In this document: positions 6,780 through 15,342 of the stretch, one piece after another | Layout: every line of letters begins with the position of its first letter | Numbering within the stretch: position 1 is the stretch's first letter | Assembly (NCBI GenBank): GCA_934086395.1 | Contig: CAKOIE010000026.1 | Span: forward strand, 1 to 19,387 | DNA from: an uncultured Bacilli bacterium | Lineage (GTDB): Bacteria; Bacillota_I; Bacilli_A; RF39; UBA660 | Length of the DNA stretch: 19,387 nt | Direction: 5' to 3' | Program-made: the position numbers and the translations under genes | Notes under the pieces: generated by a model | Databases searched by the model: none | What the model saw: only the letters and a program-made list of their open reading frames with translations | Told to the model about the DNA's origin: nothing

Positions 6780-8129
6780 ATGAAAGAAGACAAAAAAAAT
6801 AAAGAAAAACTTATTAATGATGTTAACCTAAATCCCCAAGATTTAATAGACCCAGTCTCTAAACTTGTAATTTTTAATTATGAAGAAACTCCTATTACTG
6901 AAATAGTTAACGCTATAATAATAGATGCAATTAAAATGAAAGCATCTGATATTCATTTTGATCCATTAGAAGATGGTCTTAAAATAAGAGTACGAATTGA
7001 TGGTGCCCTATCAGATTATAGTATGGTTCCCCTATACGTTGAAAAAAATATGATTACTAGGATCAAAATCATTTCTGGAATGAATATAACTGAATCAAGA
7101 GTTCCTCAAGATGGTGCTATAAAAAACAGTTTAGACAATATTGATGTTGATTTACGTGTTTCATGTTTACCTACTAACTTAGGTGAAAAAATTGTTATTC
7201 GTATTTTAGATTATAAAATGTCTGCTGCCGGTATTGAAGAATTAGATTTTAGTAAGAGCAATTTAGAAAAAGTAAAAAAAATGATTCAAATTCCTAATGG
7301 TATTATCTTAGTTACAGGTGCAACAGGTACTGGTAAATCAACTACTGTATATTCTATATTACAAAGACTAAATACTGAAGATTCCAACATAATAACTGTT
7401 GAAGATCCAATTGAAATGAACATTGAAGGAATTAACCAAGTCCAAGTAAACTCTGATGTTGGTCTTTCTTTTGCAGCTGCCTTAAGAAGTATTTTAAGAC
7501 AAGACCCCGATATAATTATGATTGGAGAAATTCGTGATGATGAAACGGCTAAAATAGCTGTTCGTGCATCTATTACAGGACACTTAGTTCTATCAACAAT
7601 CCATACAAACAATTCTCTTAATACAATTGAACGTTTAACTGATATGAATGTAGAACGTTACTTACTAGGTGCTGCTTTATCTGGTATAATTTCTCAAAGG
7701 CTTGCTAGAAGATTATGTAAAAAATGTAGAGTTTTAAGAAAAACAAATGAATATGAAAAATTATTATTCAAAAAAAATCTAGGATTAGATATTGATGAAA
7801 TATTTGAGGCTAAGGGTTGTGAAGATTGTCATCAAGGATACAAAGGACGTATTGCCGTTCAAGAAGTTTTGCTAACTAACCAAGATATAAAAGACGCTAT
7901 AGTTCTAAACTCACCAAAAAAAGAACTAAGAAAATTAGTTTATGGTAAAGCAGGAACAACCACACTTTTCCAAGATGGTTTATTAAAAGTTGTATCAGGT
8001 GAAACATCCCTAGAAGAAATATTAAAATTAGTTGAATCTGACGATGAAGCAGATACGGAAATTGAAGAAGAATCTAAAGAAAAAGATATTGAAATACCAA
8101 TAAAAAAAGAAACTATAGAAATATTATAA
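6780..8129 (+). CDS. PilB/GspE-family secretion ATPase
   Basis: Cytoplasmic hexameric ATPase of the type II secretion / type IV pilus assembly family, which powers polymerisation of pilin-like subunits. Visible motifs: SDIHF (56-60), Walker A GATGTGKST (180-188), VEDPIE Asp box (207-212), Walker B IIMIGEIRD (245-253), His box GHLVLSTIHTN (about 267-277), and a tetracysteine zinc site CxxC at 313/316 and 347/350 with the SQRLARRLC and GYKGR flanks. At 449 residues it lacks the N-terminal MshEN-type domain of full PilB, so it is the shorter GspE/ComGA-like form. The tail from about residue 420 is highly acidic/lysine-rich. No inner-membrane platform (PilC/GspF), prepilin or peptidase gene is nearby. 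It stands alone, divergent from surface-protein gene D. Confidence 0.88.
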   Translation: MKEDKKNKEKLINDVNLNPQDLIDPVSKLVIFNYEETPITEIVNAIIIDAIKMKASDIHFDPLEDGLKIRVRIDGALSDYSMVPLYVEKNMITRIKIISGMNITESRVPQDGAIKNSLDNIDVDLRVSCLPTNLGEKIVIRILDYKMSAAGIEELDFSKSNLEKVKKMIQIPNGIILVTGATGTGKSTTVYSILQRLNTEDSNIITVEDPIEMNIEGINQVQVNSDVGLSFAAALRSILRQDPDIIMIGEIRDDETAKIAVRASITGHLVLSTIHTNNSLNTIERLTDMNVERYLLGAALSGIISQRLARRLCKKCRVLRKTNEYEKLLFKKNLGLDIDEIFEAKGCEDCHQGYKGRIAVQEVLLTNQDIKDAIVLNSPKKELRKLVYGKAGTTTLFQDGLLKVVSGETSLEEILKLVESDDEADTEIEEESKEKDIEIPIKKETIEIL

Positions 8130-8142
8130 TCTCTATAGTTTT
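8110..8142. terminator. Bidirectional rho-independent terminator
   Basis: Stem AAACTATAGA (8110-8119) pairs with TCTATAGTTT (8132-8141/2) around a short AT loop containing the ATPase stop codon. T-rich runs follow on both strands. It sits between the convergent ATPase and small-protein genes and can serve both. Confidence 0.7.
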
Positions 8143-8147
8143 TCTTT

Positions 8148-8291
8148 TTAACTAACTAAATCAGCAGTATCATCAATAAAAGTATTTATTTTACGTTTAA
8201 TTACTTTTTTATTTTTAGTTAGATTCTCCATACCAATATATAAACCAACACCAGCAGCAGCTCCAACCATCATCATCATTGTATTTTTCAT
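8148..8291 (-). CDS. Small single-pass membrane protein (47 residues)
   Basis: Short gene at the end of the recD2 operon. ATG at 8291-8289, TAA at 8150-8148, with GGTGAT just upstream as a possible ribosome-binding site. The product begins MKNTMMMMVGAAAGVGLYIG, a small glycine/alanine-rich membrane segment (about 4-21). A basic stretch (TKNKKVIKRK) and a short acidic end (DDTADLVS) follow. This resembles YtxH-like small membrane proteins in layout only; no function is assigned. Support comes from its size, the protein-like composition, the 30-base spacing after recD2 and a terminator immediately after its stop. Confidence 0.6.
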   Translation of the reverse strand: MKNTMMMMVGAAAGVGLYIGMENLTKNKKVIKRKINTFIDDTADLVS

Positions 8292-8321
8292 TCTATCACC
8301 ATTATTATTATGAACAAAATC

Positions 8322-10481
8322 TTAAAGTTTATTCATAATTAATTCATTTAAAGTAGTTTTTCTCTTAAAACTATAATCATTATTTATAGCCTTTAAATAA
8401 GCATCTTTACTACCAACTAATATAAGTGATTTTTTAGCTCTTGATACCCCTGTATAAAGTAACTTATTATAAAGCATTCTATTGTAACTTAACGAAACAG
8501 GCATAATAACATAGTCAAATTCTGATCCTTGAGACTTATGAATAGTTATAGCATAAGCATGACTAATACTTATTAGATCTTCTCTTTTATATTCAACTAT
8601 ATTACCATCATAATCTATACTTAATATATCCTTTTTAGAGTTTACATTAACAGAGCAAATATAACCTATATCACCATTAAAGATATTATTATCTACATCA
8701 TTAACTAAATTAAGCATTTTATCCCCTACTCTATAAGTAATAGGCCCAACTTTTAATTCATCTTTTTTATTAACAACCGGATTAAAATATTCCTGTAACA
8801 AGATATTTAAATTATCTATCCCATTTTCTCCCTTATACATAGGAGCTAAAACTTGAACATTTCTAACATCAATACCTTTTTCTTGCATTTTATCTAATAG
8901 CTTAACAATAATACTCTTTATATTTAAATTATCACAAGAAATAAAACTAAAATCATCTCCACTAGGAACTATATCCATAACTTTATCTTTAATATTTTTA
9001 GCAACAGTTGGAATATAAGATTTATCACTTTGTCTATAAATCTTTTCTAATCTAATATGGGGTATATTAGTGTTTATAATGTCATTTAATACTAATCCTG
9101 GTCCAACAGAAGGAAGTTGATATTCATCACCTACTAAAACTATTTGCGTATTAAAAATATCTAATCCTCTAAGTAACGATGCCATTAAATGATTATCTAT
9201 CATTGAAGATTCATCAACTATAATTAAATTATAATGCATACTATTTAATTCATTTATATTAAAAACATTATTTTCTTTATCCCATTTTAAAAATCTATGA
9301 ATAGTACTTGCTTGATATCCAGTTGAATCACTCATTCTTTTAGCAGCTCTTCCAGTTGGTGCTAATAATAATACATGATCTTTAACCGCATTTTCACTAA
9401 CTTTATAAATAAGTGAATAAGTTTTAATTATCCCTTTAATAATAGTTGTTTTACCAGTTCCAGGTCCTCCCGTAATAACACTTATATTATTAATTAAAGA
9501 TTTACTAATTGCTTCTTTTTGTTCTTCATTATACTTTATATCAAGAACTTTTTCCGCTTTATTAATATATCTATCTATATTACTTACTCTACTACTTAAT
9601 TTAAATAATTTAGTTAAATAATCAGCAATATACACCTCATCATCATAATCTTCTTTTAAATATATTTTATCTTCTTTAACTGCGAGTCTTCCAGTATTAA
9701 ATAAATAATTAATTTGACTATCAATATCAACATTTATACCATATAACTTTTTTAAACCAGCACATATCTCTTCTTTATATAAATAAATATCCCCAGAACT
9801 AAATGTTAAATATTTCATAGTTTCAATTAAACAAGCCTTAACTCTTCGATCATCTTCTATATCATTATTACTTAAAAATATTTCATCTAATTTCTTAAAA
9901 TTAACCTCATCATTTAAATCATAAATATTTTTATTTATTATATCTTTAATTCTTTTACCAAACTTATTAATTAAATTCATTGTTTCTTTAACACTAAATC
10001 CCATATTTTTAAGTTCAACTATTAAAGCATCATTATCAAAATATTTACATACTGAATTATATATTTGATCTCTCTTCTTATCGTTTATTCCTTCAACTAA
10101 TTCTAAATTACTTTTATTTTCTTTAATTTTATATAAACTATCATTTCCAAATATTTTATATATTTTTTTGGCAGTTGCTTCTCCGCATCCCTTAACAAAA
10201 GAACTAGTTAAAAATTCAATTATTGCATCTTTTCCTTCTGGCACAACCTTTTCATAATTATCAGTACTAAACTGATAACCATATCTATCATGAAATATAT
10301 ACTTTCCATTTAAAACATAAGTATCATTTTCATTAGTTTTCATAAAATAACCAGTATAAGTAATTTGTTTATTAGTAGGAATATCTTCATCATCAGTTTC
10401 ATTAACCTTAAAAAGACCAACCCTATAGCCTGATTCAGATTCAAAAATAATATGTTTAAACTTTCCTTTAATATAACTCAT
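8322..10481 (-). CDS. recD2: RecD2-type ATP-dependent DNA helicase
   Basis: Superfamily 1B 5'-3' helicase of the RecD-like group found without RecBC in Firmicutes, acting in DNA repair and replication-fork maintenance. The 719 residues show an OB-like N-terminus and a helix-hairpin-helix region (about 90-180, FVKGCGEATAKKIY and GINDKKRDQI). The helicase core has Walker A GGPGTGKTT (338-346), APTGRAAKRM (about 374-383), Walker B IVDESSMID (421-429) and GDEYQLPSVGPG (451-462). The end has AITIHKSQGSEFD and LLYTGVSRAK, the conserved motifs V/VI. Length is slightly below typical (about 740-800). It follows the 129-residue gene by 29 bases and is probably co-transcribed with gap. Confidence 0.93.
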   Translation of the reverse strand: MSYIKGKFKHIIFESESGYRVGLFKVNETDDEDIPTNKQITYTGYFMKTNENDTYVLNGKYIFHDRYGYQFSTDNYEKVVPEGKDAIIEFLTSSFVKGCGEATAKKIYKIFGNDSLYKIKENKSNLELVEGINDKKRDQIYNSVCKYFDNDALIVELKNMGFSVKETMNLINKFGKRIKDIINKNIYDLNDEVNFKKLDEIFLSNNDIEDDRRVKACLIETMKYLTFSSGDIYLYKEEICAGLKKLYGINVDIDSQINYLFNTGRLAVKEDKIYLKEDYDDEVYIADYLTKLFKLSSRVSNIDRYINKAEKVLDIKYNEEQKEAISKSLINNISVITGGPGTGKTTIIKGIIKTYSLIYKVSENAVKDHVLLLAPTGRAAKRMSDSTGYQASTIHRFLKWDKENNVFNINELNSMHYNLIIVDESSMIDNHLMASLLRGLDIFNTQIVLVGDEYQLPSVGPGLVLNDIINTNIPHIRLEKIYRQSDKSYIPTVAKNIKDKVMDIVPSGDDFSFISCDNLNIKSIIVKLLDKMQEKGIDVRNVQVLAPMYKGENGIDNLNILLQEYFNPVVNKKDELKVGPITYRVGDKMLNLVNDVDNNIFNGDIGYICSVNVNSKKDILSIDYDGNIVEYKREDLISISHAYAITIHKSQGSEFDYVIMPVSLSYNRMLYNKLLYTGVSRAKKSLILVGSKDAYLKAINNDYSFKRKTTLNELIMNKL

Positions 10482-10510
10482 ACTTAATATTCTACCACAT
10501 CAAAAAAAAA

Positions 10511-10900
10511 TTACAATAATATGTAATCTTTTCCAAACCTTTTATTAGTTCTATTTTCAATGTCTTTAATTATATTCTCATACTCATTATTTATTAAAGT
10601 AATTATTTCATTAAAATCATTTTCAGTATAAAACGATGAATTATTTTTCATGTTATTATATTTATTTTTATTACTAATTAAATTATTTAAATCTATATCT
10701 ATTTTTAAATCTTCTTTAACCATATTTATAAATTCATCATATTTTTCCCAAATATTATAATGATTTTTACTTGATTCTTTATAACTATTTAATTTATTAC
10801 AAACTAAATCTTTATAATTAATTATTTTATTATTTTTAGGATAACATCTCATCATCCCTTTTGTATCACCTGTAATATTATATTCTACTATTGTTTTCAT
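10511..10900 (-). CDS. Hypothetical cytoplasmic protein (129 residues)
   Basis: I do not recognise a family. The protein has no signal peptide or membrane segment. It is rich in Asn, Lys, Ile and Tyr and looks mainly alpha-helical after residue 25. The N-terminal stretch TIVEYNITGDTKGMMRCYP may be a short beta region. It starts ATG at 10900, one base after the gap stop, with no strong Shine-Dalgarno, so translation is probably coupled to gap. It lies 29 bases upstream of recD2. The position inside an operon of housekeeping genes argues that it is real. Confidence 0.65.
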   Translation of the reverse strand: MKTIVEYNITGDTKGMMRCYPKNNKIINYKDLVCNKLNSYKESSKNHYNIWEKYDEFINMVKEDLKIDIDLNNLISNKNKYNNMKNNSSFYTENDFNEIITLINNEYENIIKDIENRTNKRFGKDYILL

Positions 10901-10901
10901 T

Positions 10902-11903
10902 TTATAACTTTAATAATTTATCCATTACTCTAATCATTTGAGCAGTATAACCAAATTCATTATCATACCAAGCAACTATTTTAACTTGTTTCTTATTTGC
11001 ATCTAATACTTTAGTAGATAATCCATCAACTAAGGCACCAGTTGCAAGTCCAACTACATCACTTGACACAACAGGATCCATTGTAAATTTAAGAGCTTCA
11101 CTTTGATTATTATTAAATAAATTATTTATTTCTTCTTTACTTGTTTCTCTATTTAATATTAAAGTTACATCAACCATAGATCCATCTATAACTGGTACTC
11201 TATAAGCAACGCCTTCCATTTTTCCACTAAGTGATGGTATTACAAGTCCAATTGCTTTAGCTGCTCCTGTACTTGTTGGAATAATATTTGCTGCTGCAGT
11301 TCTTCCTCTTCTTGATTCAATTCCTTTTTTATGTGATCCATCTAATGTATTTTGATCATTAGTATAAGCATGAATAGTTGACATAAAACCAGATTCTATC
11401 CCAATATTATCTTCAATTAATTTTAAAACTGGTGCTAAACAATTAGTTGTACAAGAAGCACTAGAAATAACCTCATCGTTACGTTCTAATAAATTATCAT
11501 TTACTCCATAAACTATTGTTTTCATCTCACCTTTTCCTGGTGCTGAAATAATTACATGCTTTGCTCCTGCTTCAATATGTTTATAAGCATCTTCCTTTTT
11601 AGTAAAAGCACCTGTACACTCTAACACTAAATCAACATTTAATTCTTTCCATGGATAATCTTTTGGATCATCTATTTGAAGTACCCTTGTAAACATAGTA
11701 TCAACTATAATTCCATCTTGAGTAACATTTATATTCTCATCTAAAGTTCTAAAAACACTATCATATTTAAGTAAATAAGCATTTTCTTCAGCACTACCTC
11801 TTGAATTAATTGCAACTACCTCATAATCACTACTTCCAAGAAGCATTCTATATGCTATTCTACCAATTCTACCAAAACCATTAATTGCTATTCTTTTCTT
11901 CAT
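10902..11903 (-). CDS. gap: Glyceraldehyde-3-phosphate dehydrogenase, phosphorylating
   Basis: Converts glyceraldehyde-3-phosphate plus phosphate to 1,3-bisphosphoglycerate with reduction of NAD(P). 333 residues, the normal length. Rossmann motif NGFGRIGR at 8-15; catalytic Cys151 in SASCTTNC; catalytic His178 in STIHAYTNDQ; NIIPTSTGAAKA and the C-terminal WYDNEFGYT are conserved. Two cofactor-site changes stand out. The usual VNDLTD after strand 2 is INSRGS (Ser34, Arg35 replacing Asp and Leu). The usual LDLPH is LDGSH (Gly189, Ser190 replacing Leu187-Pro188). Both resemble NADP-using enzymes. The SD (GAGAGG) lies inside the last codons of the upstream kinase gene, so translation is coupled. 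No other glycolytic gene is adjacent. Confidence 0.96.
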   Translation of the reverse strand: MKKRIAINGFGRIGRIAYRMLLGSSDYEVVAINSRGSAEENAYLLKYDSVFRTLDENINVTQDGIIVDTMFTRVLQIDDPKDYPWKELNVDLVLECTGAFTKKEDAYKHIEAGAKHVIISAPGKGEMKTIVYGVNDNLLERNDEVISSASCTTNCLAPVLKLIEDNIGIESGFMSTIHAYTNDQNTLDGSHKKGIESRRGRTAAANIIPTSTGAAKAIGLVIPSLSGKMEGVAYRVPVIDGSMVDVTLILNRETSKEEINNLFNNNQSEALKFTMDPVVSSDVVGLATGALVDGLSTKVLDANKKQVKIVAWYDNEFGYTAQMIRVMDKLLKL

Positions 11904-11906
11904 TTT

Positions 11907-13373
11907 CTAACCTCTCTCAAAATAACTTTCTCCAACAAACTCCCTTAAAATATTACTATCTGATAAATAATCACTAGGTATTGGGAAAAACATTTGTAGT
12001 TCATCTATTAATCTTCTAGATTCATTATAATATTTAGAATCAATTGGAACACTATATAAAAGTGGTTCAGCATAAACTCTTAATATTCCCATTTCATATG
12101 TATAAGCCGTATTAAGAACTACATTAGCCTCATTTGTAAATGGAAAAACATACTTTGTCTCCCCATTTCTTACTTTATCCCAAGACTTTAAAGTATCTTG
12201 CACATTATATCCTCTAGTTCTATTATCCCTAACAATCCTTCTAAGTAACCTAATATCAACAGTAGATATATGATTATGTCTATCAACTGATAATGGCATA
12301 AAAGGACTAATATATACCTTTAACTTTGCTTCCTGTGGTATTGTACTAGTTAACTTTTCATTTAAACAATGTAATCCTTCAATAAGTATTATATCATTTT
12401 CTTTTAACTTTATTATTCTACCTTTATATTCTTTCTTTCCTTCAATAAAATTATATGTTGGAACACTTACTTCTTCACCATTTAATATATCTGTTAATTG
12501 TTTATTAAATAATTCTAAATCAATACAATCAATAGATTCAAAATCATATTCACCATTTTCTAACTTAGGAGAATCAACTTTTTCCTTAAAATAATCATCT
12601 AAACCTAAATATATTGGATTAAGCCCAATCGCACTCATATATAACGCAAGCTTCTTAGTACTTGTTGTCTTACCAGAAGAAGACGGTCCTCCTAATAAAA
12701 TTAACTTCTTATTTTCTTTTCTAATCAAATTAGCAAGTTCATATATTTGATTATCCATCATAATATCATTTTTCTTAATAAATTCTTTTATCTTGCTTTC
12801 TGAAACTAACATATTTAAATCAGATATATAATTAACATGAACTAAATTACACCAAGCTTTATAATCACTAAAACTTTTTAATATCATATCCTGATTGTTA
12901 AATTCAGGCAATGAATAATCACTTAAATAAGGAGTAGTTAAAACTACACTATTATCTCCTAAATAATTTAATGTATAACAATTTAATTTACCAGTAGATT
13001 CTGGCATATCACTTAAAAAATAATTATAATATCCACATAATTCATATATTGTACAAGTTTTATTATTAGAATAAAGTATATTATTTGCTTTTTCAATCTC
13101 ATTTATTTTAATATAAAAATTATAAGCATCTTTAACTGTAATAACTTTTTTAGTAATCTTTAAATCTTTTTTTATTAAATCATCCATTACTTCTTTTAAT
13201 TTATTTATATCATCTGCATTTAGTTCATTCTTACTTTGAATTTTACAATATAAACCTTTATCTAATGAATGCATATAGTAAACATCACATTTAAATAATT
13301 TTCTAACTGCAACATACATTACCATTTTAAGTCCTGATTGAATTAATTTTGATTCATATCTATCTAGTAACAC
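11907..13373 (-). CDS. Uridine kinase-family nucleoside kinase with ThrRS-like N-terminal domain
   Basis: P-loop kinase of the uridine kinase/phosphoribulokinase family, likely phosphorylating a nucleoside; the substrate is inferred. Residues 1-200 resemble the SAD/second additional domain of threonyl-tRNA synthetase seen in the Firmicute 'nucleoside kinase' architecture (HSLDKGLYCKI; PESTGKLNCYTLNY). The TGS domain present in longer homologs (about 550 residues) is missing. The kinase half has Walker A GGPSSSGKTT (228-237), LDDYF (258-262), YDFESIDCID (276-285), IEGLH (331-335) and RLLRRIVRDNRTRG (375-388). Start is GTG at 13373 with AGGGGAAG upstream. It is the first gene of the operon with gap. 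Confidence 0.85.
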   Translation of the reverse strand: MLLDRYESKLIQSGLKMVMYVAVRKLFKCDVYYMHSLDKGLYCKIQSKNELNADDINKLKEVMDDLIKKDLKITKKVITVKDAYNFYIKINEIEKANNILYSNNKTCTIYELCGYYNYFLSDMPESTGKLNCYTLNYLGDNSVVLTTPYLSDYSLPEFNNQDMILKSFSDYKAWCNLVHVNYISDLNMLVSESKIKEFIKKNDIMMDNQIYELANLIRKENKKLILLGGPSSSGKTTSTKKLALYMSAIGLNPIYLGLDDYFKEKVDSPKLENGEYDFESIDCIDLELFNKQLTDILNGEEVSVPTYNFIEGKKEYKGRIIKLKENDIILIEGLHCLNEKLTSTIPQEAKLKVYISPFMPLSVDRHNHISTVDIRLLRRIVRDNRTRGYNVQDTLKSWDKVRNGETKYVFPFTNEANVVLNTAYTYEMGILRVYAEPLLYSVPIDSKYYNESRRLIDELQMFFPIPSDYLSDSNILREFVGESYFERG

Positions 13374-13397
13374 TTTATCTTCCCCTATTCTTTAATT

Positions 13398-13406
13398 AGT
13401 ATACCA
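13398..13406 (-). promoter_or_regulatory. Candidate extended -10 promoter of the kinase-gap-recD2 operon
   Basis: TGG immediately followed by TATACT (13406-13398), an extended -10 element, about 25 bases upstream of the GTG start. No convincing -35 is seen. It lies just after the terminator of the preceding gene, where an operon promoter is needed. Confidence 0.4.
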
Positions 13407-13438
13407 AATTATATTAAAAAATAAAAGAAAGTATTAAT

Positions 13439-13478
13439 AAAAAAAGAAATACTAGTTATCTTTTAATTTTAGTATTTC
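13439..13478 (-). terminator. Rho-independent terminator of the Rpn-like gene
   Basis: Perfect 9-bp stem GAAATACTA / TAGTATTTC (13478-13470 and 13454-13446), loop of 15 bases containing the stop codon, then a run of seven T on the minus strand. Confidence 0.8.
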
Positions 13479-14330
13479 TTCCTTTGTTAGACCGGTTATT
13501 TCAGATATTTCTTCAATTGGTCTATCTTTATTTAACATTTTTTTGGCTATTTCAATGGAATTTTCTCTTTTTCCTTCAGATAATCCAAGAATTTTACCTT
13601 CAGCTATTCCATCATTATATGATTCTTCAATTTCTGATTCTCTTATATAATCATCTAATTCTTTCTTATCATAATATAGTAAATTATCACTACTATTTGA
13701 ATATTCTTCCATAAATTTAGCCACCTTTTTTAAGAATAAATTATCTCCTGCTAATAGCTGATTTAATCTTTTACTTCTACTACTTAGCATTCTTAAAAAT
13801 CTTATTCCTTCTTCACTTACATTATATTCATTATTCCATGCTTTATCAAGTTCAAAATGAAAAATCGTAAATGTATTTAGATATTCTTTTAAATTATCTT
13901 TATTTATTACTTTTATTACATTTTTTACTTTATCCATGTCTTTAAATGAATATAAATCAAAGTTTACTTGAATTACAATTATATCTTTATATTTCTTACC
14001 TTTATTTTGTTCATTTAATATTATCTTATAAATATATAATAAATTCTTATACATTAAATATTTACTTTTTGAGGTATTTAATTCTATATTTAAAAATGTA
14101 CTATCATTTAATTTATATAATAAATCGGTAACCATTAACTTATCATCTTCATAAAATGTAGTTATCTCATTATTAATTAAATTATAATTATTACATTCTA
14201 TATTTAGTTTACACAAATCAATGATATAATCTACTAACTCTTTACTATATATACTTGCAAATGACTTAAACTGCCTATCATAAATTAAAGGTATAATATT
14301 ATCAGATACAACAATTGGATATTTTAGCAT
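13452..14330 (-). CDS. Rpn-family PD-(D/E)XK nuclease / putative transposase
   Basis: 292 residues of the PDDEXK_2 / Rpn recombination-promoting nuclease group, accessory proteins that cleave DNA and are often recently duplicated. The N-terminus KYPIVVSDNIIPLIYDRQFK replaces the usual 'D.aFK.if' opening. The nuclease core is VTDLLYKLNDSTFLNIELN, with the Asp and Glu of the fold visible, but Asn follows where Gln or Lys is usual, so activity is uncertain. The C-terminus has GIAEGKILGLSEGKRENSIE and IEEISEITGLTKEEILKLK, the helical tail typical of the family. SD AAAGGAGA precedes ATG 14330. Just upstream, CTTTCTTAGAAAG forms a small inverted repeat. It is flanked by its own terminator and looks like an independent insertion between housekeeping genes. 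Confidence 0.75.
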   Translation of the reverse strand: MLKYPIVVSDNIIPLIYDRQFKSFASIYSKELVDYIIDLCKLNIECNNYNLINNEITTFYEDDKLMVTDLLYKLNDSTFLNIELNTSKSKYLMYKNLLYIYKIILNEQNKGKKYKDIIVIQVNFDLYSFKDMDKVKNVIKVINKDNLKEYLNTFTIFHFELDKAWNNEYNVSEEGIRFLRMLSSRSKRLNQLLAGDNLFLKKVAKFMEEYSNSSDNLLYYDKKELDDYIRESEIEESYNDGIAEGKILGLSEGKRENSIEIAKKMLNKDRPIEEISEITGLTKEEILKLKDN

Positions 14331-14436
14331 CTTCTTTCTCCTTTCTAAGAAAGTCTTATCTTTTTTACCTTCTATATATATATTTAGTACAAAGATACCC
14401 AGTTTACTTCTTTTTTCTTGAATTTTTATTTAAATA

Positions 14437-14463
14437 TTAAAAAAAGAAGACATTTCATCTTCT
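14437..14463 (-). terminator. Rho-independent terminator after the rRNA methyltransferase gene
   Basis: Stem AGAAGA (14463-14458) / TCTTCT (14450-14445), 7-base loop, then seven T on the minus strand. About 40 bases downstream of the methyltransferase stop. Confidence 0.7.
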
Positions 14464-14501
14464 AATCAAATAATGTAACTTCTAATCACATTTTATATTT
14501 A

Positions 14502-15248
14502 TTATAATATTTTACTATATAACTCTTCTAACTCTTCATTACTTATCATACAAAACTTCTTATTTAAAATTTCATCATCTATATTTAATTTATTTATATA
14601 ATCCTTACTTTCTCTTTTAGTTAATCCCTTTACTATTATTAAAGATTCCATTAAAGCATTTTTTACTAATTTATCATTTAATTTATACATATTTCTAAAT
14701 ATCATATCTTTTTCATCTAATTTATCTTTAAACGTTAATTTAATTAAAGAAGATACTACTCTAGGCTTTGGATTAAAACTATCAGGATAAATATCAAAAT
14801 ATTTAAATGTATCAAAATAAATATTAGTTAATAAACTTAAATTAGTAATTTTATTATTTATTACATTATCACAATAATTCTTTCCCATTATCATATATAA
14901 TTCTTTAAAATCTTCGTGTATTATTTTATAAATAAATGGTTCAATAATACTATAAGGAAGTGATGTTATTATTTTATCTACTTTAGGAAAAGGTACATCT
15001 AAGCAACTACCATATGTAATATCAATATTTTTTATCTTATCTAAATATGGTTTTAAACGATTATCTTTTTCAATTACATACATTTTTTTAACTTTAGAAA
15101 CAATTAATTTAGTTAAAGTTCCATCGCCAGGTCCAATTTCTAAAACTACATCATCTTTACTTAAATTACAAACTTTAATAAAATTATTAATTACATATTT
15201 ATCTATTAAAAAATGTTGATCTAATTCATCAGGATTATTTTTAAACAT
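14502..15248 (-). CDS. Divergent KsgA/Erm-family rRNA adenine dimethyltransferase
   Basis: SAM-dependent methyltransferase of the family that N6-dimethylates adenines in 16S (KsgA) or 23S (Erm) rRNA. 248 residues, shorter than KsgA (about 270-290). QHFLID (11-16) matches the family opening, LEIGPGDGTLTKL (36-48) is the SAM-binding motif I, and VIEKD (58-62) is the acidic ribose contact. The catalytic motif, normally NLPY, is SLPY (96-99). PKPRVVSSLIKL near 160 is the conserved P-x-P-x-V-x-S segment. The Ser for Asn change and the poor C-terminal domain make the substrate uncertain; a second, canonical ksgA may exist elsewhere. It is monocistronic, with a terminator downstream and a decayed gene upstream. 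Confidence 0.75.
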   Translation of the reverse strand: MFKNNPDELDQHFLIDKYVINNFIKVCNLSKDDVVLEIGPGDGTLTKLIVSKVKKMYVIEKDNRLKPYLDKIKNIDITYGSCLDVPFPKVDKIITSLPYSIIEPFIYKIIHEDFKELYMIMGKNYCDNVINNKITNLSLLTNIYFDTFKYFDIYPDSFNPKPRVVSSLIKLTFKDKLDEKDMIFRNMYKLNDKLVKNALMESLIIVKGLTKRESKDYINKLNIDDEILNKKFCMISNEELEELYSKIL

Positions 15249-15342
15249 CTTTATCCTTCTTTCCTAATAGTATTTTAACAAATAAATATGGTAATATCTA
15301 TCAGTTATCCATGAAATACTAAGAATAAACCAAACTAAAAAT

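Noticed and set aside
7286..7612. Minus-strand frame inside the PilB-like gene
   Set aside because: Antisense to the strongly conserved Walker A to His-box region; the plus-strand protein is certain.
13484..14131. Plus-strand Leu/Tyr-rich frames opposite the Rpn-like gene
   Set aside because: Low-complexity complements of AT-rich coding sequence, no SD and no family resemblance.
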